Shown here: in pieces, positions 16,581 through 25,460 of the stretch | Position numbering within the stretch: the stretch's first letter is position 1 | Layout: each line of letters opens with the position of its first letter | NCBI GenBank assembly: GCA_006954405.1 | Contig: LVVQ01000001.1 | Coordinates: forward strand, 620,001 to 684,000 | DNA from: Candidatus Methanarcanum hacksteinii | Lineage (GTDB): Archaea; Thermoplasmatota; Thermoplasmata; Methanomassiliicoccales; Methanomethylophilaceae | DNA length: 64,000 nt | Reading direction: 5' to 3' | Translations under genes and position numbers: made by a program | Notes under the pieces: model-generated | Seen by the model: the letters and a program-made list of their open reading frames with translations, nothing else | Database searches by the model: none | Told to the model about the DNA's origin: nothing

Positions 16581-16621
16581 ATAACGTCGTTAATCATCGA
16601 TTTTTCTATTAACGATGTTAT
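16581..16621. promoter_or_regulatory. 14-bp inverted repeat in the eno-zinc ribbon spacer
   Basis: ATAACGTCGTTAAT and ATTAACGATGTTAT are reverse complements at 13 of 14 positions around a 13-bp spacer; a further GGTTATTAA lies about 14 bp downstream. The 477-bp stretch 16340-16816 otherwise shows only the eno terminator and AT-rich sequence, with no supported gene. It could be an operator for the small zinc-ribbon gene or an RNA hairpin. Confidence 0.45.
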
Positions 16622-16816
16622 TTTAACTGGGGTTATTAAGGCCGTTATGGATACCCTTATATCCTGTCTATTGATTGAGGGAGATGCTTGTCTGATTGAT
16701 TCAAATCAGTCTGTACTATGCGTTGAAAACAGGTGTGTATCGTGGATAAAAAAAGAACGTTTCGTCAACTTTCTGGTGATACATCCACAATATTCACAGT
16801 ACCTGGAATCGGCAGA

Positions 16817-17002
16817 ATGAAGTCGATCTATTGTAAGTGCGGTAGCATCATCAGAGTGGACTCTGCACAGGTCAATGTGAAGCTATCTCTAGGCAAGGAG
16901 CTAGAGTGTCCTAAATGTCGCAATGCTCGTATCTCCAAGGATATCGACGAGATAGAGATGCACTTCAATGGCATAGAAGCCGAAGAGTGCGATACATTCT
17001 GA
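16817..17002 (+). CDS. Small zinc-ribbon protein
   Basis: 61 residues if started at ATG 16817 ('MKSIYCKCGSIIRVDSAQV'); an upstream start at 16733 would add 28 residues that do not look conserved. Two CxC/CxxC knuckles, 'YCKCGS' and 'LECPKCRN', spaced about 30 residues apart, indicate a zinc ribbon, followed by an acidic tail. Such ribbons occur in nucleic-acid-binding accessory proteins; no specific role can be given. It converges on topA with a 3-bp gap. Confidence 0.6.
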   Translation: MKSIYCKCGSIIRVDSAQVNVKLSLGKELECPKCRNARISKDIDEIEMHFNGIEAEECDTF

Positions 17003-17005
17003 ATC

Positions 17006-19255
17006 TCATTTCTTAGATCTGCTGGGGCAGGTCGCGTTTATACATTCTTCATAATCGCCCATCGCAATTATTGGTGCGCCGCATAGTTCACACGATTTAC
17101 CTGTGGCTGTCACGGTCCCTTTCGGCCTAAGTGGATATGTTTGAGTGCATTCGGGCCATGATGAGCATCCTGCAAAGCGTTTTCCCGCTTTTGAGTACAT
17201 TATCCTGATCGTACCTTTTCCACATGTTGGGCATTTTCCAAGATGTGTCTTCAATGTGTTGCTCTCACATTTCGGATCGATACAAATGGTCTGAGGCGGC
17301 ATGCCCTTCCTTATGACCTTGAGCTGAGGCAGACCGCAGACTTCGCATTTCGTCTCCAAGGTCTGTATCAACGCACTTCTTGGCAATGGGTACGCACATT
17401 TGCAATCAGGGTAGCCATCACATCCAATGAAGTTACCATTCCTGGATTTCTTGATCGTCATATTGTTGCCACAATTTGGACAGATGCCGATGAACTGTTG
17501 GGATTTGAGTGCATTTTTGATCTCATCACCTATCGCAACCTTCTGTTCATCTATCGTTACGGCAGCGGCATGGAGCATCCTTTGCGATTCTTCGACAACA
17601 TCGGATAACATCTTCTCTCCGCTGCTGATCTTGAGCATATCCGCTTCGAGTTTAGCGGTCATATCAGGTTCAGCAATACCTCCGCCATGCTTTTCCAAGG
17701 ATTTGGTCAAGGCTATTCCGCTCGCTGTCGGCGTCATATAATTGCCTTGTACATAGTTTCTGGAATAGAGTTTGCCGATTATGTCATGTCTCGTTGATTT
17801 CGTACCGAGTCCGAGCTTATCCATCTCTTGGATGAGTGAACCCTGGTTGTATCTGTATGGAGGTTTCGTCTCCCCCTCGTCCATGGACATGGACCTGACA
17901 TCTATGTCATCACCGACATTCAACGGCGGGATGTGAGTGTTAGCGATGGTCATGTATTTTTTCCAATACTTCTTCCATCCTTCTTTCTTGAGAACGTATC
18001 CGTCTGCGTTGAATGTCTCTCCGTTGACATCTATGGAGCACTTCGTGATCTCCGCCTCAGCATTCGGTCCGAGAGTAGCAAGAAATCTCCTCACAATGAG
18101 TTCATAGAGCTTCCATTTGTCCCCCTTCATCTTATCGGATGTCGCCGCAGCGGTAGGATAGATAGGCGGGTGGTCCGTGGTTCTTCTCTTTCCTCTTGAA
18201 GGGATGATTGTCTCCTGCGACAGGATCTCATTTACCTCATCCTTGAAATCAGACTCTTTGAGCTTCTCTAGTACACTTCTGATACCAAGGCTCTTCGGAT
18301 ATTCCGTGTTCTCTGTACGCGGATATGAGATGTATCCACCGGTGTACAGATCCTCTGCAAGTTTCATAGCTGTGGCAGGAGGTATGCCTATCTTGTTGGC
18401 TTCGACCTGCATAGCGGTAGTATCGAATGGTGCAGGTCTGAATTCCTCCTTCATCGAACGGTCGAAGGATTTCACCGTACCTGATTTCACGTTCTTGCAT
18501 TTCTCGAGGACGGCATCGGCCTTCTCCTTCTCCCAGAATGGGTCCTCCTCATGCACTCCTTTGAATGCAAGCATTCCGAATTTTCCGACGATCTTCCAAT
18601 ATGGCGTCGGTACGAATTTGGTGATCTCCTCATTCCTGTCCACAAGTAATTTGAGTGTAGGACTCTGAACTCTCCCTACGGACATGAAGTTCTTCCCGAC
18701 CTGTCCTGCGGACAATGATATCAGTCTTGTGAGCACAGCACCCCATGAGAGATCGACGATCTGTCTCGCCTCTGCTGCATTAGCAAGTCTCTCATCCGGA
18801 AGTACGAGGTTGGCGAATGCATTCTCCACCTCCATCTTGGTGAGGGCGCTGAATTTGGCCCTCTTCACCTTCGACATATCTGCGCCCACGGCAGTGATGG
18901 TCTCCATGCCGATGAGCTCTCCTTCCCTATCAAAGTCAGTAGCGATGATTATCTCATCAGCAGAATCCATGAGGTTCTTGATGGTGTTCACAATGCTCTT
19001 TACGCGTATTGTCTTCACCTGCGGCGCATATACGAGATCTACAGGTGAGCTCGCGCTCCAGTCGTTGTATTGCTCCGGGTAATCGAGTTCGATGATGTGA
19101 CCTCTGAGACTGACGACATCATATTCGTCGCCATTATTGGTGAACGAGATTACGGTCACTCCTCCATTGCTTTTGGAATGTGATTTGCCGTCGGACAGTA
19201 TCGTGGATATCCTCCTTGCGGCATTTGCTTTCTCAGTGATCACAAGTTTCTTCAT
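17006..19255 (-). CDS. topA: DNA topoisomerase I (type IA)
   Basis: 749 residues. It relaxes negative supercoils through a 5'-phosphotyrosine link. The Toprim domain begins 'KLVITEKANAARRI' and contains 'IIATDFDREGELIG'; the active-site tyrosine is in 'YISYPRTENTEYP'. The C terminus carries four zinc-finger units: 'CPNCGNN...CDGYPDC', 'CEVCG...CIDPKC', 'CPTCG...CSSWPEC' and 'CELCG...CINATC', which bind single-stranded DNA. Length and finger count match archaeal TopA. Divergent from the gene at 19382. Confidence 0.96.
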   Translation of the reverse strand: MKKLVITEKANAARRISTILSDGKSHSKSNGGVTVISFTNNGDEYDVVSLRGHIIELDYPEQYNDWSASSPVDLVYAPQVKTIRVKSIVNTIKNLMDSADEIIIATDFDREGELIGMETITAVGADMSKVKRAKFSALTKMEVENAFANLVLPDERLANAAEARQIVDLSWGAVLTRLISLSAGQVGKNFMSVGRVQSPTLKLLVDRNEEITKFVPTPYWKIVGKFGMLAFKGVHEEDPFWEKEKADAVLEKCKNVKSGTVKSFDRSMKEEFRPAPFDTTAMQVEANKIGIPPATAMKLAEDLYTGGYISYPRTENTEYPKSLGIRSVLEKLKESDFKDEVNEILSQETIIPSRGKRRTTDHPPIYPTAAATSDKMKGDKWKLYELIVRRFLATLGPNAEAEITKCSIDVNGETFNADGYVLKKEGWKKYWKKYMTIANTHIPPLNVGDDIDVRSMSMDEGETKPPYRYNQGSLIQEMDKLGLGTKSTRHDIIGKLYSRNYVQGNYMTPTASGIALTKSLEKHGGGIAEPDMTAKLEADMLKISSGEKMLSDVVEESQRMLHAAAVTIDEQKVAIGDEIKNALKSQQFIGICPNCGNNMTIKKSRNGNFIGCDGYPDCKCAYPLPRSALIQTLETKCEVCGLPQLKVIRKGMPPQTICIDPKCESNTLKTHLGKCPTCGKGTIRIMYSKAGKRFAGCSSWPECTQTYPLRPKGTVTATGKSCELCGAPIIAMGDYEECINATCPSRSKK

Positions 19256-19381
19256 CGCCTCGTTATTTATCTTACAATTATAAATAATAACATGGCTAGA
19301 ATCATCATGTCTGGACTGTACGTCATTCCATGGGGGATGGTCTGTGATATTTTATTATGACGATTATGCATACCCCCAGTC

Positions 19382-19933
19382 ATGGTCGTTCCTAACGATG
19401 TCATCGATCATCTCAACGGTATCGACGGCGTGTTGCGTGTCATCATCATGGACAGTGATTTCTCAGAAGTGATACACAGGGAGGAATTGAATACGAAATC
19501 CGCCACAGGGATGGATGTCATCAATAGATCATATGACGAGGTCATGGAGAAGGAGAACAAACTCGCGTTGATCGTCGATAACAGGGTATTCGATTCCAAG
19601 ATGAAGGATTATGCGACCGTTCTCATGGTGAATTCGAAAGGGGATGTCGTCGGAAGATCCCTGAAACCAGAGGAGATGGATGGATACAGGACGAGAGAGG
19701 ATATCGTTTGGGTGTCGAAGGATTTCATAGTGTTCGTAGATTCCGTATTCGATGGTGCTGAGAGATTCATCATCCCCGCGACTCATACGACATTATTGGA
19801 TTCCATCCCTCATTGTGCTGGTGCGATCGTGGCCCATCCATGCACTACGTCCGATATGATGATAAAGAGTAAGGCCGGGTTCGATCTTTCCAAAGAAGCA
19901 TCTACTATAGTGATAGGTTTCGATAATGATTGA
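19382..19933 (+). CDS. Conserved-looking protein of unknown function
   Basis: 183 residues that I do not recognise. No transmembrane segments, signal or cysteine motif. Secondary-structure-like alternation of hydrophobic strands ('KLALIVDN', 'TVLMVNSKGDVVG', 'DFIVFVDSVF', 'GAIVAHPCTTSDMM') suggests a cytoplasmic alpha/beta protein. It sits alone between topA and the asparagine-synthase-like gene; codon use looks like the neighbours, so it is likely a real, native gene. Confidence 0.55.
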   Translation: MVVPNDVIDHLNGIDGVLRVIIMDSDFSEVIHREELNTKSATGMDVINRSYDEVMEKENKLALIVDNRVFDSKMKDYATVLMVNSKGDVVGRSLKPEEMDGYRTREDIVWVSKDFIVFVDSVFDGAERFIIPATHTTLLDSIPHCAGAIVAHPCTTSDMMIKSKAGFDLSKEASTIVIGFDND

Positions 19934-20024
19934 GTGTATCACTTCATATTTCTGATAGATATCAATCGATATAATCGATGGATGGTACGGATAGTTGTAT
20001 ATCCAACATCCATATCTTCAATTC

Positions 20025-20801
20025 ATGTGTGCATCATCTGAATTGACAGATGTCCTGAAAGAGGTAATAAGAGAGATGGTGGAAGGCAATGATGTAGCGG
20101 TCGCCTTCTCAGGAGGGCTGGATTGCGGTATCGTGGCATCCATCGCCAAGGATTATGCTAATTCCATACATCTTTACACGGCAGGCGTCGATGATGCATA
20201 CGATGTCAACGAATCACGTGAGGTGTCGGAGATACTCGATCTCGAATGGGATCACATAAGGATATCCGAGGATGACATCGAGGACAATGTTAGAGAGATG
20301 ATCTCGATAACAGGGACTGTCAATCCGATCACGCTATCGTTCGAGATCCCTTTGTATTACGTATCGAAGAATGTTCCTGAACGTATGATAATCGGAGGGC
20401 AGGGTGCGGATGAACTGTTCGCAGGTTATTCGAAATACATAGGGCTGTCCGAGGATGAGTTCAAGGATCAAAGAGAGGCCGATATGGCCTCTCTGTTAAC
20501 GAAGACCTTGAAACATGAATCGATGGTGGCCGATCATTTCGGAAAGGAGATACTGTACCCATATCTCGATGAACGCGTCAGGGCGATAGTCGAGAGAATG
20601 GATATCAAGGACATAATTCCCGGCGAAGTACGTAAGAAGACCCTCAGGGATGTCGCGGAAGCAATAGGTCAACCAGAGGTCGCTGCTAAGAAGAAGAAGG
20701 CTGCACAATACGGTTCTGGAGCTATGAATCTCCTTAGAAAGGTCGCTAAGAGGAAGGATATGACCGTCAATGAGATGATCGCAGGTTGGTCCGATGAATA
20801 A
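20025..20801 (+). CDS. PP-loop ATPase, asparagine synthase-like
   Basis: 258 residues from ATG 20025. The ATP-pyrophosphatase P-loop 'VAVAFSGGLDCGIVASIAK' and 'IGGQGADELFAGYSKY' match the synthetase domain of AsnB, and 'ILYPYLDERV' is also typical. The N-terminal glutaminase domain of AsnB is absent, and the protein is half the usual length, so it is an asparagine synthase-related amidating enzyme using another nitrogen donor, or an uncharacterised PP-loop enzyme. It overlaps folC by eight bases, indicating co-translation. Confidence 0.8.
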   Translation: MCASSELTDVLKEVIREMVEGNDVAVAFSGGLDCGIVASIAKDYANSIHLYTAGVDDAYDVNESREVSEILDLEWDHIRISEDDIEDNVREMISITGTVNPITLSFEIPLYYVSKNVPERMIIGGQGADELFAGYSKYIGLSEDEFKDQREADMASLLTKTLKHESMVADHFGKEILYPYLDERVRAIVERMDIKDIIPGEVRKKTLRDVAEAIGQPEVAAKKKKAAQYGSGAMNLLRKVAKRKDMTVNEMIAGWSDE

Positions 20802-22038
20802 GGACGAGATGACATCATGGCTCTATGGCCTCAGTGTCCACGGCATCAAACTAGGGCTGAGGAACATAACGGAGTTGTTGAATAGATTAGATGATCCTCA
20901 GAACTCATTCAGATCGATACATGTCGCAGGTACTGACGGTAAAGGTTCCACATGCGCTATGATCGAATCGATACTGAGATGTTCTGGGATCAGGACGGGG
21001 TTGTATACATCCCCCCACATATTGGATTTCAATGAGAGGATGAGGGTCTCCGGACAATCGATAAGCGATGATGAGTTGGAGAGATACATCACTGAGATAA
21101 GACCTCATGTTGAAGATATGCATTCGAACGGGATGCAATGTACGTTCTTCGAGGTCACGACCGCCATAGCGTTCGAGTTCTTCAGAGATAAGGGCGTTGA
21201 ATATGCAGTAGTGGAAGTAGGGATGGGTGGCAGATATGATGCCACCAACATATTGCACCCTGATGTTTCTGTGATAACCAACATAAGCATGGAGCACACG
21301 GAATATCTCGGAGACACCTTGGAGAAGATCGCATACGAGAAGGCTGGTATAATCAAAGATGGGGTCCCTGTCATAACATCTAACGAAGGGACGGCATTGG
21401 ATGTGATCATGGATGTAGCCTCTTCCGTATCTACAGACGTTGAGGTCATCGATGATATATCCATCACATATGTCGGAGAGGATGTCACACGTGCTGTGTA
21501 CAAGGGGCAGGAATATGAGATCAATCTTGCTGGTAGGCATCAAGCGAAGAATGCCGCGTTGGCGATAGATGCCGTATCTTCCTTAGGATTGAAAGTGAAT
21601 GTCACAGAAGGCTTGAGGAAGGTCCATTGGCCATGCAGGTTGGAGAAGATGGATGATTTGCCGATCATAGTCGATGTATCGCACACTGCAGCAGGTAGCA
21701 GAGTATCATTCGATGCTGTCAAGGAGATCTATGGAAATGTCACGGTGGTATTCGGTATACTTGGAGACAAAGATATCGAAACGATATCCTCCAATCTGTC
21801 AAAGATAGCGTCCAAGGTGATAGTGACATTGCCTCATTCCGATAGGGCAGCACAACGTGACGTCGTGATGGATGCGATGAGGAGATACAACAGCGACGTC
21901 AAATTCATAGAGGATATTGATATGGCGATAGATACCGCGATATCGGAGCGTGATGACGGTAATGTACTCATCACAGGTTCGTTATTCATGGCCGAGGGGG
22001 CGATGAGATGGTTGAGAAGGACATCTGTTGGATATTAG
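20794..22038 (+). CDS. folC: Folylpolyglutamate synthase / dihydrofolate synthase family Mur ligase
   Basis: 414 residues. Family hallmarks: 'SIHVAGTDGKGSTCAMIESIL' P-loop, 'GLYTSPHILDFNERMRVSG', 'VEVGMGGRYDATNIL', 'ITNISMEHTEYLG', 'AGRHQAKNAALAIDAV' and 'IVDVSHTAAG'. It adds glutamate to a pterin cofactor using ATP. CfbE, the F430 Mur-type ligase, was considered, but the 'TSPH...FNERMRV' signature is FolC-like. The start overlaps the PP-loop gene and the end overlaps nth by 31 bp. It ends in TAG, rare in this window. Confidence 0.88.
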   Translation: MNKDEMTSWLYGLSVHGIKLGLRNITELLNRLDDPQNSFRSIHVAGTDGKGSTCAMIESILRCSGIRTGLYTSPHILDFNERMRVSGQSISDDELERYITEIRPHVEDMHSNGMQCTFFEVTTAIAFEFFRDKGVEYAVVEVGMGGRYDATNILHPDVSVITNISMEHTEYLGDTLEKIAYEKAGIIKDGVPVITSNEGTALDVIMDVASSVSTDVEVIDDISITYVGEDVTRAVYKGQEYEINLAGRHQAKNAALAIDAVSSLGLKVNVTEGLRKVHWPCRLEKMDDLPIIVDVSHTAAGSRVSFDAVKEIYGNVTVVFGILGDKDIETISSNLSKIASKVIVTLPHSDRAAQRDVVMDAMRRYNSDVKFIEDIDMAIDTAISERDDGNVLITGSLFMAEGAMRWLRRTSVGY

Positions 22039-22667
22039 ATACACTCGCTAAGGAATATGTGGGCGGAGCATACCCCGGACGTTCGTCCGAAGGTCTTAAT
22101 CCGGAATGGCCAGCGGATCCATTCCATGTGCTGATAGCGACCATACTCTCTCAGAGGACACGTGATGACAATACGAGGAGAGCATCAGACAATCTATTCC
22201 ATCTTTATGATTCCATAGACGAATTGGCAGATGCTGATATAGATAAAGTGGTGGATGCTGTAAGGCCGGCAGGATTCCCGAAGCAGAAGGGAAGTGCGAT
22301 CATAGAGTGCTGTCAGATGCTTCGTGATGAATTCGATGGCATCGTGCCTTCCGATACAGAGGAACTCTTGAAACTTCCGATGGTCGGCAGGAAGACGGCC
22401 GCATGTGTGAGATCGTATGCGATGGATATACCTTCAGTATGTGTGGATACGCATGTGCACAGGATCGCGAATCTTATGGGGTTGGTGCATACGAAGGATC
22501 CAACAGAGACCGAATTCGAATTGATGAGGATAACTCCAAAGGATAGGTGGAATGATATCAATCGTTACATCGTACGCCACGGCCAGGTCGTCTGTCTTCC
22601 CAATAAGCATAATTGCTCCAAGTGTTCGGTCAGATCCATGTGCGATTCATGCACGATACCTTATTAA
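22008..22667 (+). CDS. nth: Endonuclease III (DNA glycosylase/AP lyase)
   Basis: 219 residues. It removes oxidised pyrimidines and nicks abasic sites. The helix-hairpin-helix 'LLKLPMVGRKTAACV' contains the catalytic lysine, and 'PSVCVDTHVHRIAN' the catalytic aspartate. The C terminus has the [4Fe-4S] loop C-x6-C-x2-C-x5-C, read here as 'CLPNKHNCSKCSVRSMC'. It overlaps folC by 31 bp and is followed 23 bp later by hypA, all on one strand. Confidence 0.95.
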   Translation: MVEKDICWILDTLAKEYVGGAYPGRSSEGLNPEWPADPFHVLIATILSQRTRDDNTRRASDNLFHLYDSIDELADADIDKVVDAVRPAGFPKQKGSAIIECCQMLRDEFDGIVPSDTEELLKLPMVGRKTAACVRSYAMDIPSVCVDTHVHRIANLMGLVHTKDPTETEFELMRITPKDRWNDINRYIVRHGQVVCLPNKHNCSKCSVRSMCDSCTIPY

Positions 22668-22690
22668 CAGCAATACTATTGTCTACCCTG

Positions 22691-23065
22691 ATGCATGAGG
22701 TATCGGTCGTATCGGATCTTGTTTCAGCCATACTCAGGGAATTGGAGAAATATAACGCCCAGAGTGTTGAGGAAGTGACATTGGTCATAGGGGATATGAC
22801 AAGTTTAGGCGAAGAGCAGATGTCATTCGCCTACGAGATAGTCACCAAAGGTACGAAACTCGAAGGTTCTAAATTGGTCATCGAGAAGGAAGCGGTCAGA
22901 GCGCTTTGTCTGGATTGTGGATACGAGGGCCCTGTGAACAACATACAGAGCGATTACGACGATCATTACATCCCGATACTGTCATGTCCTAAATGTGGCG
23001 GAAGGGTGAAGGTCACAGCAGGTCAGACATGCAGTGTCAAGAATCTTAGGATAGTGGAGGCGTGA
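22691..23065 (+). CDS. hypA: Hydrogenase nickel-incorporation protein HypA
   Basis: 124 residues from ATG 22691, which gives the required N terminus M-H-E: H2 (with E3) binds nickel, so this start is firm even though the frame is open further upstream. The zinc site is C73-x2-C76 and C99-x2-C102 ('CLDCG', 'CPKCG'). HypA delivers Ni to [NiFe]-hydrogenases with HypB. The stop is 2 bp before the hypD ATG, or overlaps its alternative GTG. In a hydrogen-dependent methanogen it serves the Mvh- and Ech/Fpo-type enzymes encoded elsewhere. Confidence 0.96.
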   Translation: MHEVSVVSDLVSAILRELEKYNAQSVEEVTLVIGDMTSLGEEQMSFAYEIVTKGTKLEGSKLVIEKEAVRALCLDCGYEGPVNNIQSDYDDHYIPILSCPKCGGRVKVTAGQTCSVKNLRIVEA

Positions 23066-23067
23066 CG

Positions 23068-24147
23068 ATGTTCAAATACAGGGATGAGGCGACGGCCAAG
23101 AAGATCTTGGACAAGATACGTGATATGGATATAGACTACACATTCATGCATGTTTGTGGTACGCATCAGGACACCATCGTACGTTTCGGACTTGAGGAAC
23201 TGCTCAAGGATGTCGGTGTGGAGATCCGTCAAGGACCAGGATGCCCTGTTTGTGTCACTACGAGCAGTGAGATCGCGGATGCTATCACATTGGCAAGGAA
23301 TAGAGTTACTGTCTGTGCATTTGGAGATATGATGAGAGTACCGACGACCATAGGTACGCTCAACGATACGAAATCAGAAGGATGTGATGTCAGGATCGTC
23401 TATTCCATTGAGGATGCGGTCAGGATGGCCAAGGAACAGACGAAGCCATTGGTATTCGTCGCAGTGGGTTTCGAGACCACAGCACCATCCACATGCGTTC
23501 CACTGCAGAAGGATGTGCCAGATAACTTCAGCATATACAGTTGTCATAGGATCTGCCCACCTGTGTTGGAGGCCATATTCGAAATGGGCGAGACCAAGGT
23601 ACAGGGCCTTATCGATCCTGGGCATGTAGCTGTAATCACAGGTACGAAGATGTTTGAACCATTCGTTACCAAATACAAGATGCCACAGGTGGTGGCAGGT
23701 TTCGAGCCTTTGGACATATTGATGTCGGTGTACATGCTCTGCAAACAGTTGAACGAGGGCAGATGCGAAGTTGAGAACGAATACACAAGACTCGTCAGAC
23801 CCGAAGGGAATCCTAAGGCGATGAGATTGATGGAAGAGACATTCGATCCTGTGGACAGGACATGGAGAGGATTCCCTGTCATAAAGAAGAGTGCATTGGC
23901 GCTCAAGAAGAAATATGAGGATCATGACGCCACTAAGATCCACGAGGATATATTGGCGAAGACCCCGTTCGTGGAGCCTGAAGCGAAAGGCTGCAGATGT
24001 GGTGAGGTCCTGAGAGGGATAATACGTTCTGAGGAGTGTCCGATGTTCGGTAAGGTCTGTAAGCCTACAAGTCCGTCAGGTCCGTGCATGGTATCGGCAG
24101 AAGGCAATTGTAATATAGCATACCGTTTGGGAAGCAAGAGGTTGTAA
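23068..24147 (+). CDS. hypD: Hydrogenase formation protein HypD
   Basis: 359 residues from ATG 23068. HypD, with HypC, builds the Fe(CN)2CO unit of [NiFe]-hydrogenase. Conserved signatures: 'MHVCGTHQDTIVRFG', 'QGPGCPVCVTT', 'VAVGFETTAPST', 'GLIDPGHVAVITG', and the C-terminal [4Fe-4S] region 'CRCGEVLRG...CPMFGKVCKP...GPCMVSAEGNC'. Operon with hypA upstream and an unassigned gene 2 bp downstream. No hypB, C, E or F occur in the window. Confidence 0.96.
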   Translation: MFKYRDEATAKKILDKIRDMDIDYTFMHVCGTHQDTIVRFGLEELLKDVGVEIRQGPGCPVCVTTSSEIADAITLARNRVTVCAFGDMMRVPTTIGTLNDTKSEGCDVRIVYSIEDAVRMAKEQTKPLVFVAVGFETTAPSTCVPLQKDVPDNFSIYSCHRICPPVLEAIFEMGETKVQGLIDPGHVAVITGTKMFEPFVTKYKMPQVVAGFEPLDILMSVYMLCKQLNEGRCEVENEYTRLVRPEGNPKAMRLMEETFDPVDRTWRGFPVIKKSALALKKKYEDHDATKIHEDILAKTPFVEPEAKGCRCGEVLRGIIRSEECPMFGKVCKPTSPSGPCMVSAEGNCNIAYRLGSKRL

Positions 24148-24149
24148 TC

Positions 24150-24701
24150 ATGGGTGTCGCAGGCGTAGGCGGTCTGTTGAGGCCGGATGTGATGAACGGT
24201 GTGCAGAAGAATGTATTGGTGATAACGAACGATTCGACAGTGTTCTTGAGTGACGGTTTTGTCAGTGCATACGATATGTTCGGAGGAAGATGCACAGAGG
24301 TAAAGAATCTCTACGACAGACTCACGAACATCACAAGTACTTCATTCGGAATCATCTCTGGCAGATTTGGTTTCATTCCATCGAATTATGTGGTCATGAA
24401 ATACGATTTTGTCCCTTCATGCAAAGCGGATTATGAGAGACTCCAAGAAGAGAAGGATTTCGTCGGGGAGATCCGTTTATTGGTGCAGCCGTTCGATAAG
24501 ATCGTCGTATGTGTGCCTAAGGACATGTTCGAGATGATCATGCCCGTACTCCCTGCCGAGAGAGTGATTGCTGTCACGAACGAGAAATTCAAGGATGACT
24601 GTATCGCACGCGGATGGTCCTATTATCCTAGAGTGGGGGCGCGTGTCGGCAAAGAGAATGCCGATGCTATTGTAGAAGAGATCAAAAGAATGGTGGATTG
24701 A
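24150..24701 (+). CDS. Unknown protein co-transcribed with hypA-hypD
   Basis: 183 residues with no signal or membrane segment. Begins 'MGVAGVGGLLRPDVMNG', then alternating strands and helices: 'KNVLVITNDSTVFL', 'SFGIISGRFGFIP', 'YDFVPSCKADYERLQEEKDF', 'DKIVVCVPKDMFEMIMPVL'. I do not recognise a named family with confidence. The ATG is two bases after the hypD stop, so it is part of the hyp operon and may act in hydrogenase maturation or use; this is position-based inference. Confidence 0.6.
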   Translation: MGVAGVGGLLRPDVMNGVQKNVLVITNDSTVFLSDGFVSAYDMFGGRCTEVKNLYDRLTNITSTSFGIISGRFGFIPSNYVVMKYDFVPSCKADYERLQEEKDFVGEIRLLVQPFDKIVVCVPKDMFEMIMPVLPAERVIAVTNEKFKDDCIARGWSYYPRVGARVGKENADAIVEEIKRMVD

Positions 24702-25388
24702 TCATCTCTTCAGAAGTTTGACCTTCGACTTCATATCATCGGTAACGCGATATGAATCTCTGATCTTGCCGATCAGCATGTTGAATGTCTCGTCGTCAAG
24801 ATGATTCTCGTTCCTCATGTAGTCGTATGTGATGTCCGGAAATTTAGCGAAGCATACGGATAGAGTCCATGCTGCACCCATCTTGTAGTAGTAACCATCG
24901 TTATGATGTGTATCCAATGATCTTATGATGTCATTCACATGTTGTTCATCGACAAAATGGAATGCCATTATCGTGGCTGCATAACGCATGCGGAATTCAT
25001 CATCGCTTTCAAGATATGGTAGGATGAATTCCCACAGTTTCTCCTTCTCATTTTCCTTCGGTTTCCATGTATTTGAGAACGAATCACATACGGACCAGTT
25101 ATCAATTAGTGGTATGAAGTCCTTGAATAGGGATAGTCTTTCATCAACATCCACTTTGACGTAGGATATCACAAATGCTCTTAGAAGATAATCCTCAAGA
25201 TGATGCGGCTCCCATGTGTCGAGATACTCGTTCCACTCATCTTCATCGATGATCATCTTCGCCAATTTTCTGAGTATTGGTATCCTTACGCCTAGAAGAT
25301 CATCTCTGCCAGGGATCAGTTTAGATGAGAATGCGGCATATGCCTCATCACGTGATTTAAACATCATCTTCTGGACATCGATGTTCAT
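24702..25388 (-). CDS. DNA alkylation repair protein, AlkD-like
   Basis: 228 residues from ATG 25388 ('MNIDVQKMMFKSRDEAYAAF'); an in-frame upstream start lies in the preceding terminator region. Helical HEAT-like repeats of the AlkD family are recognisable: 'LLGVRIPILRKLAKMI', 'HHLEDYLLRAFVISYVK', 'FIPLIDNWSVCDSFSNTWK', 'YYYKMGAAWTLSVCFAKFP'. AlkD glycosylases remove bulky or cationic alkylated purines without base flipping. It meets the hyp operon tail to tail with no gap. Confidence 0.85.
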   Translation of the reverse strand: MNIDVQKMMFKSRDEAYAAFSSKLIPGRDDLLGVRIPILRKLAKMIIDEDEWNEYLDTWEPHHLEDYLLRAFVISYVKVDVDERLSLFKDFIPLIDNWSVCDSFSNTWKPKENEKEKLWEFILPYLESDDEFRMRYAATIMAFHFVDEQHVNDIIRSLDTHHNDGYYYKMGAAWTLSVCFAKFPDITYDYMRNENHLDDETFNMLIGKIRDSYRVTDDMKSKVKLLKR

Positions 25389-25437
25389 GTCACATGGATT
25401 GGATACAATCTTATTATGTTTTTCAAAAATGGTTTGT

Positions 25438-25457
25438 AAGGGGGCGGATGCCCCCTT
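25438..25457 (-). terminator. Hairpin terminator after the four-CBS gene
   Basis: Perfect stem AAGGGGGC-ggat-GCCCCCTT three bases beyond the stop of the CBS gene (minus strand), before the AlkD-like gene. Confidence 0.7.
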
Positions 25458-25460
25458 CAT

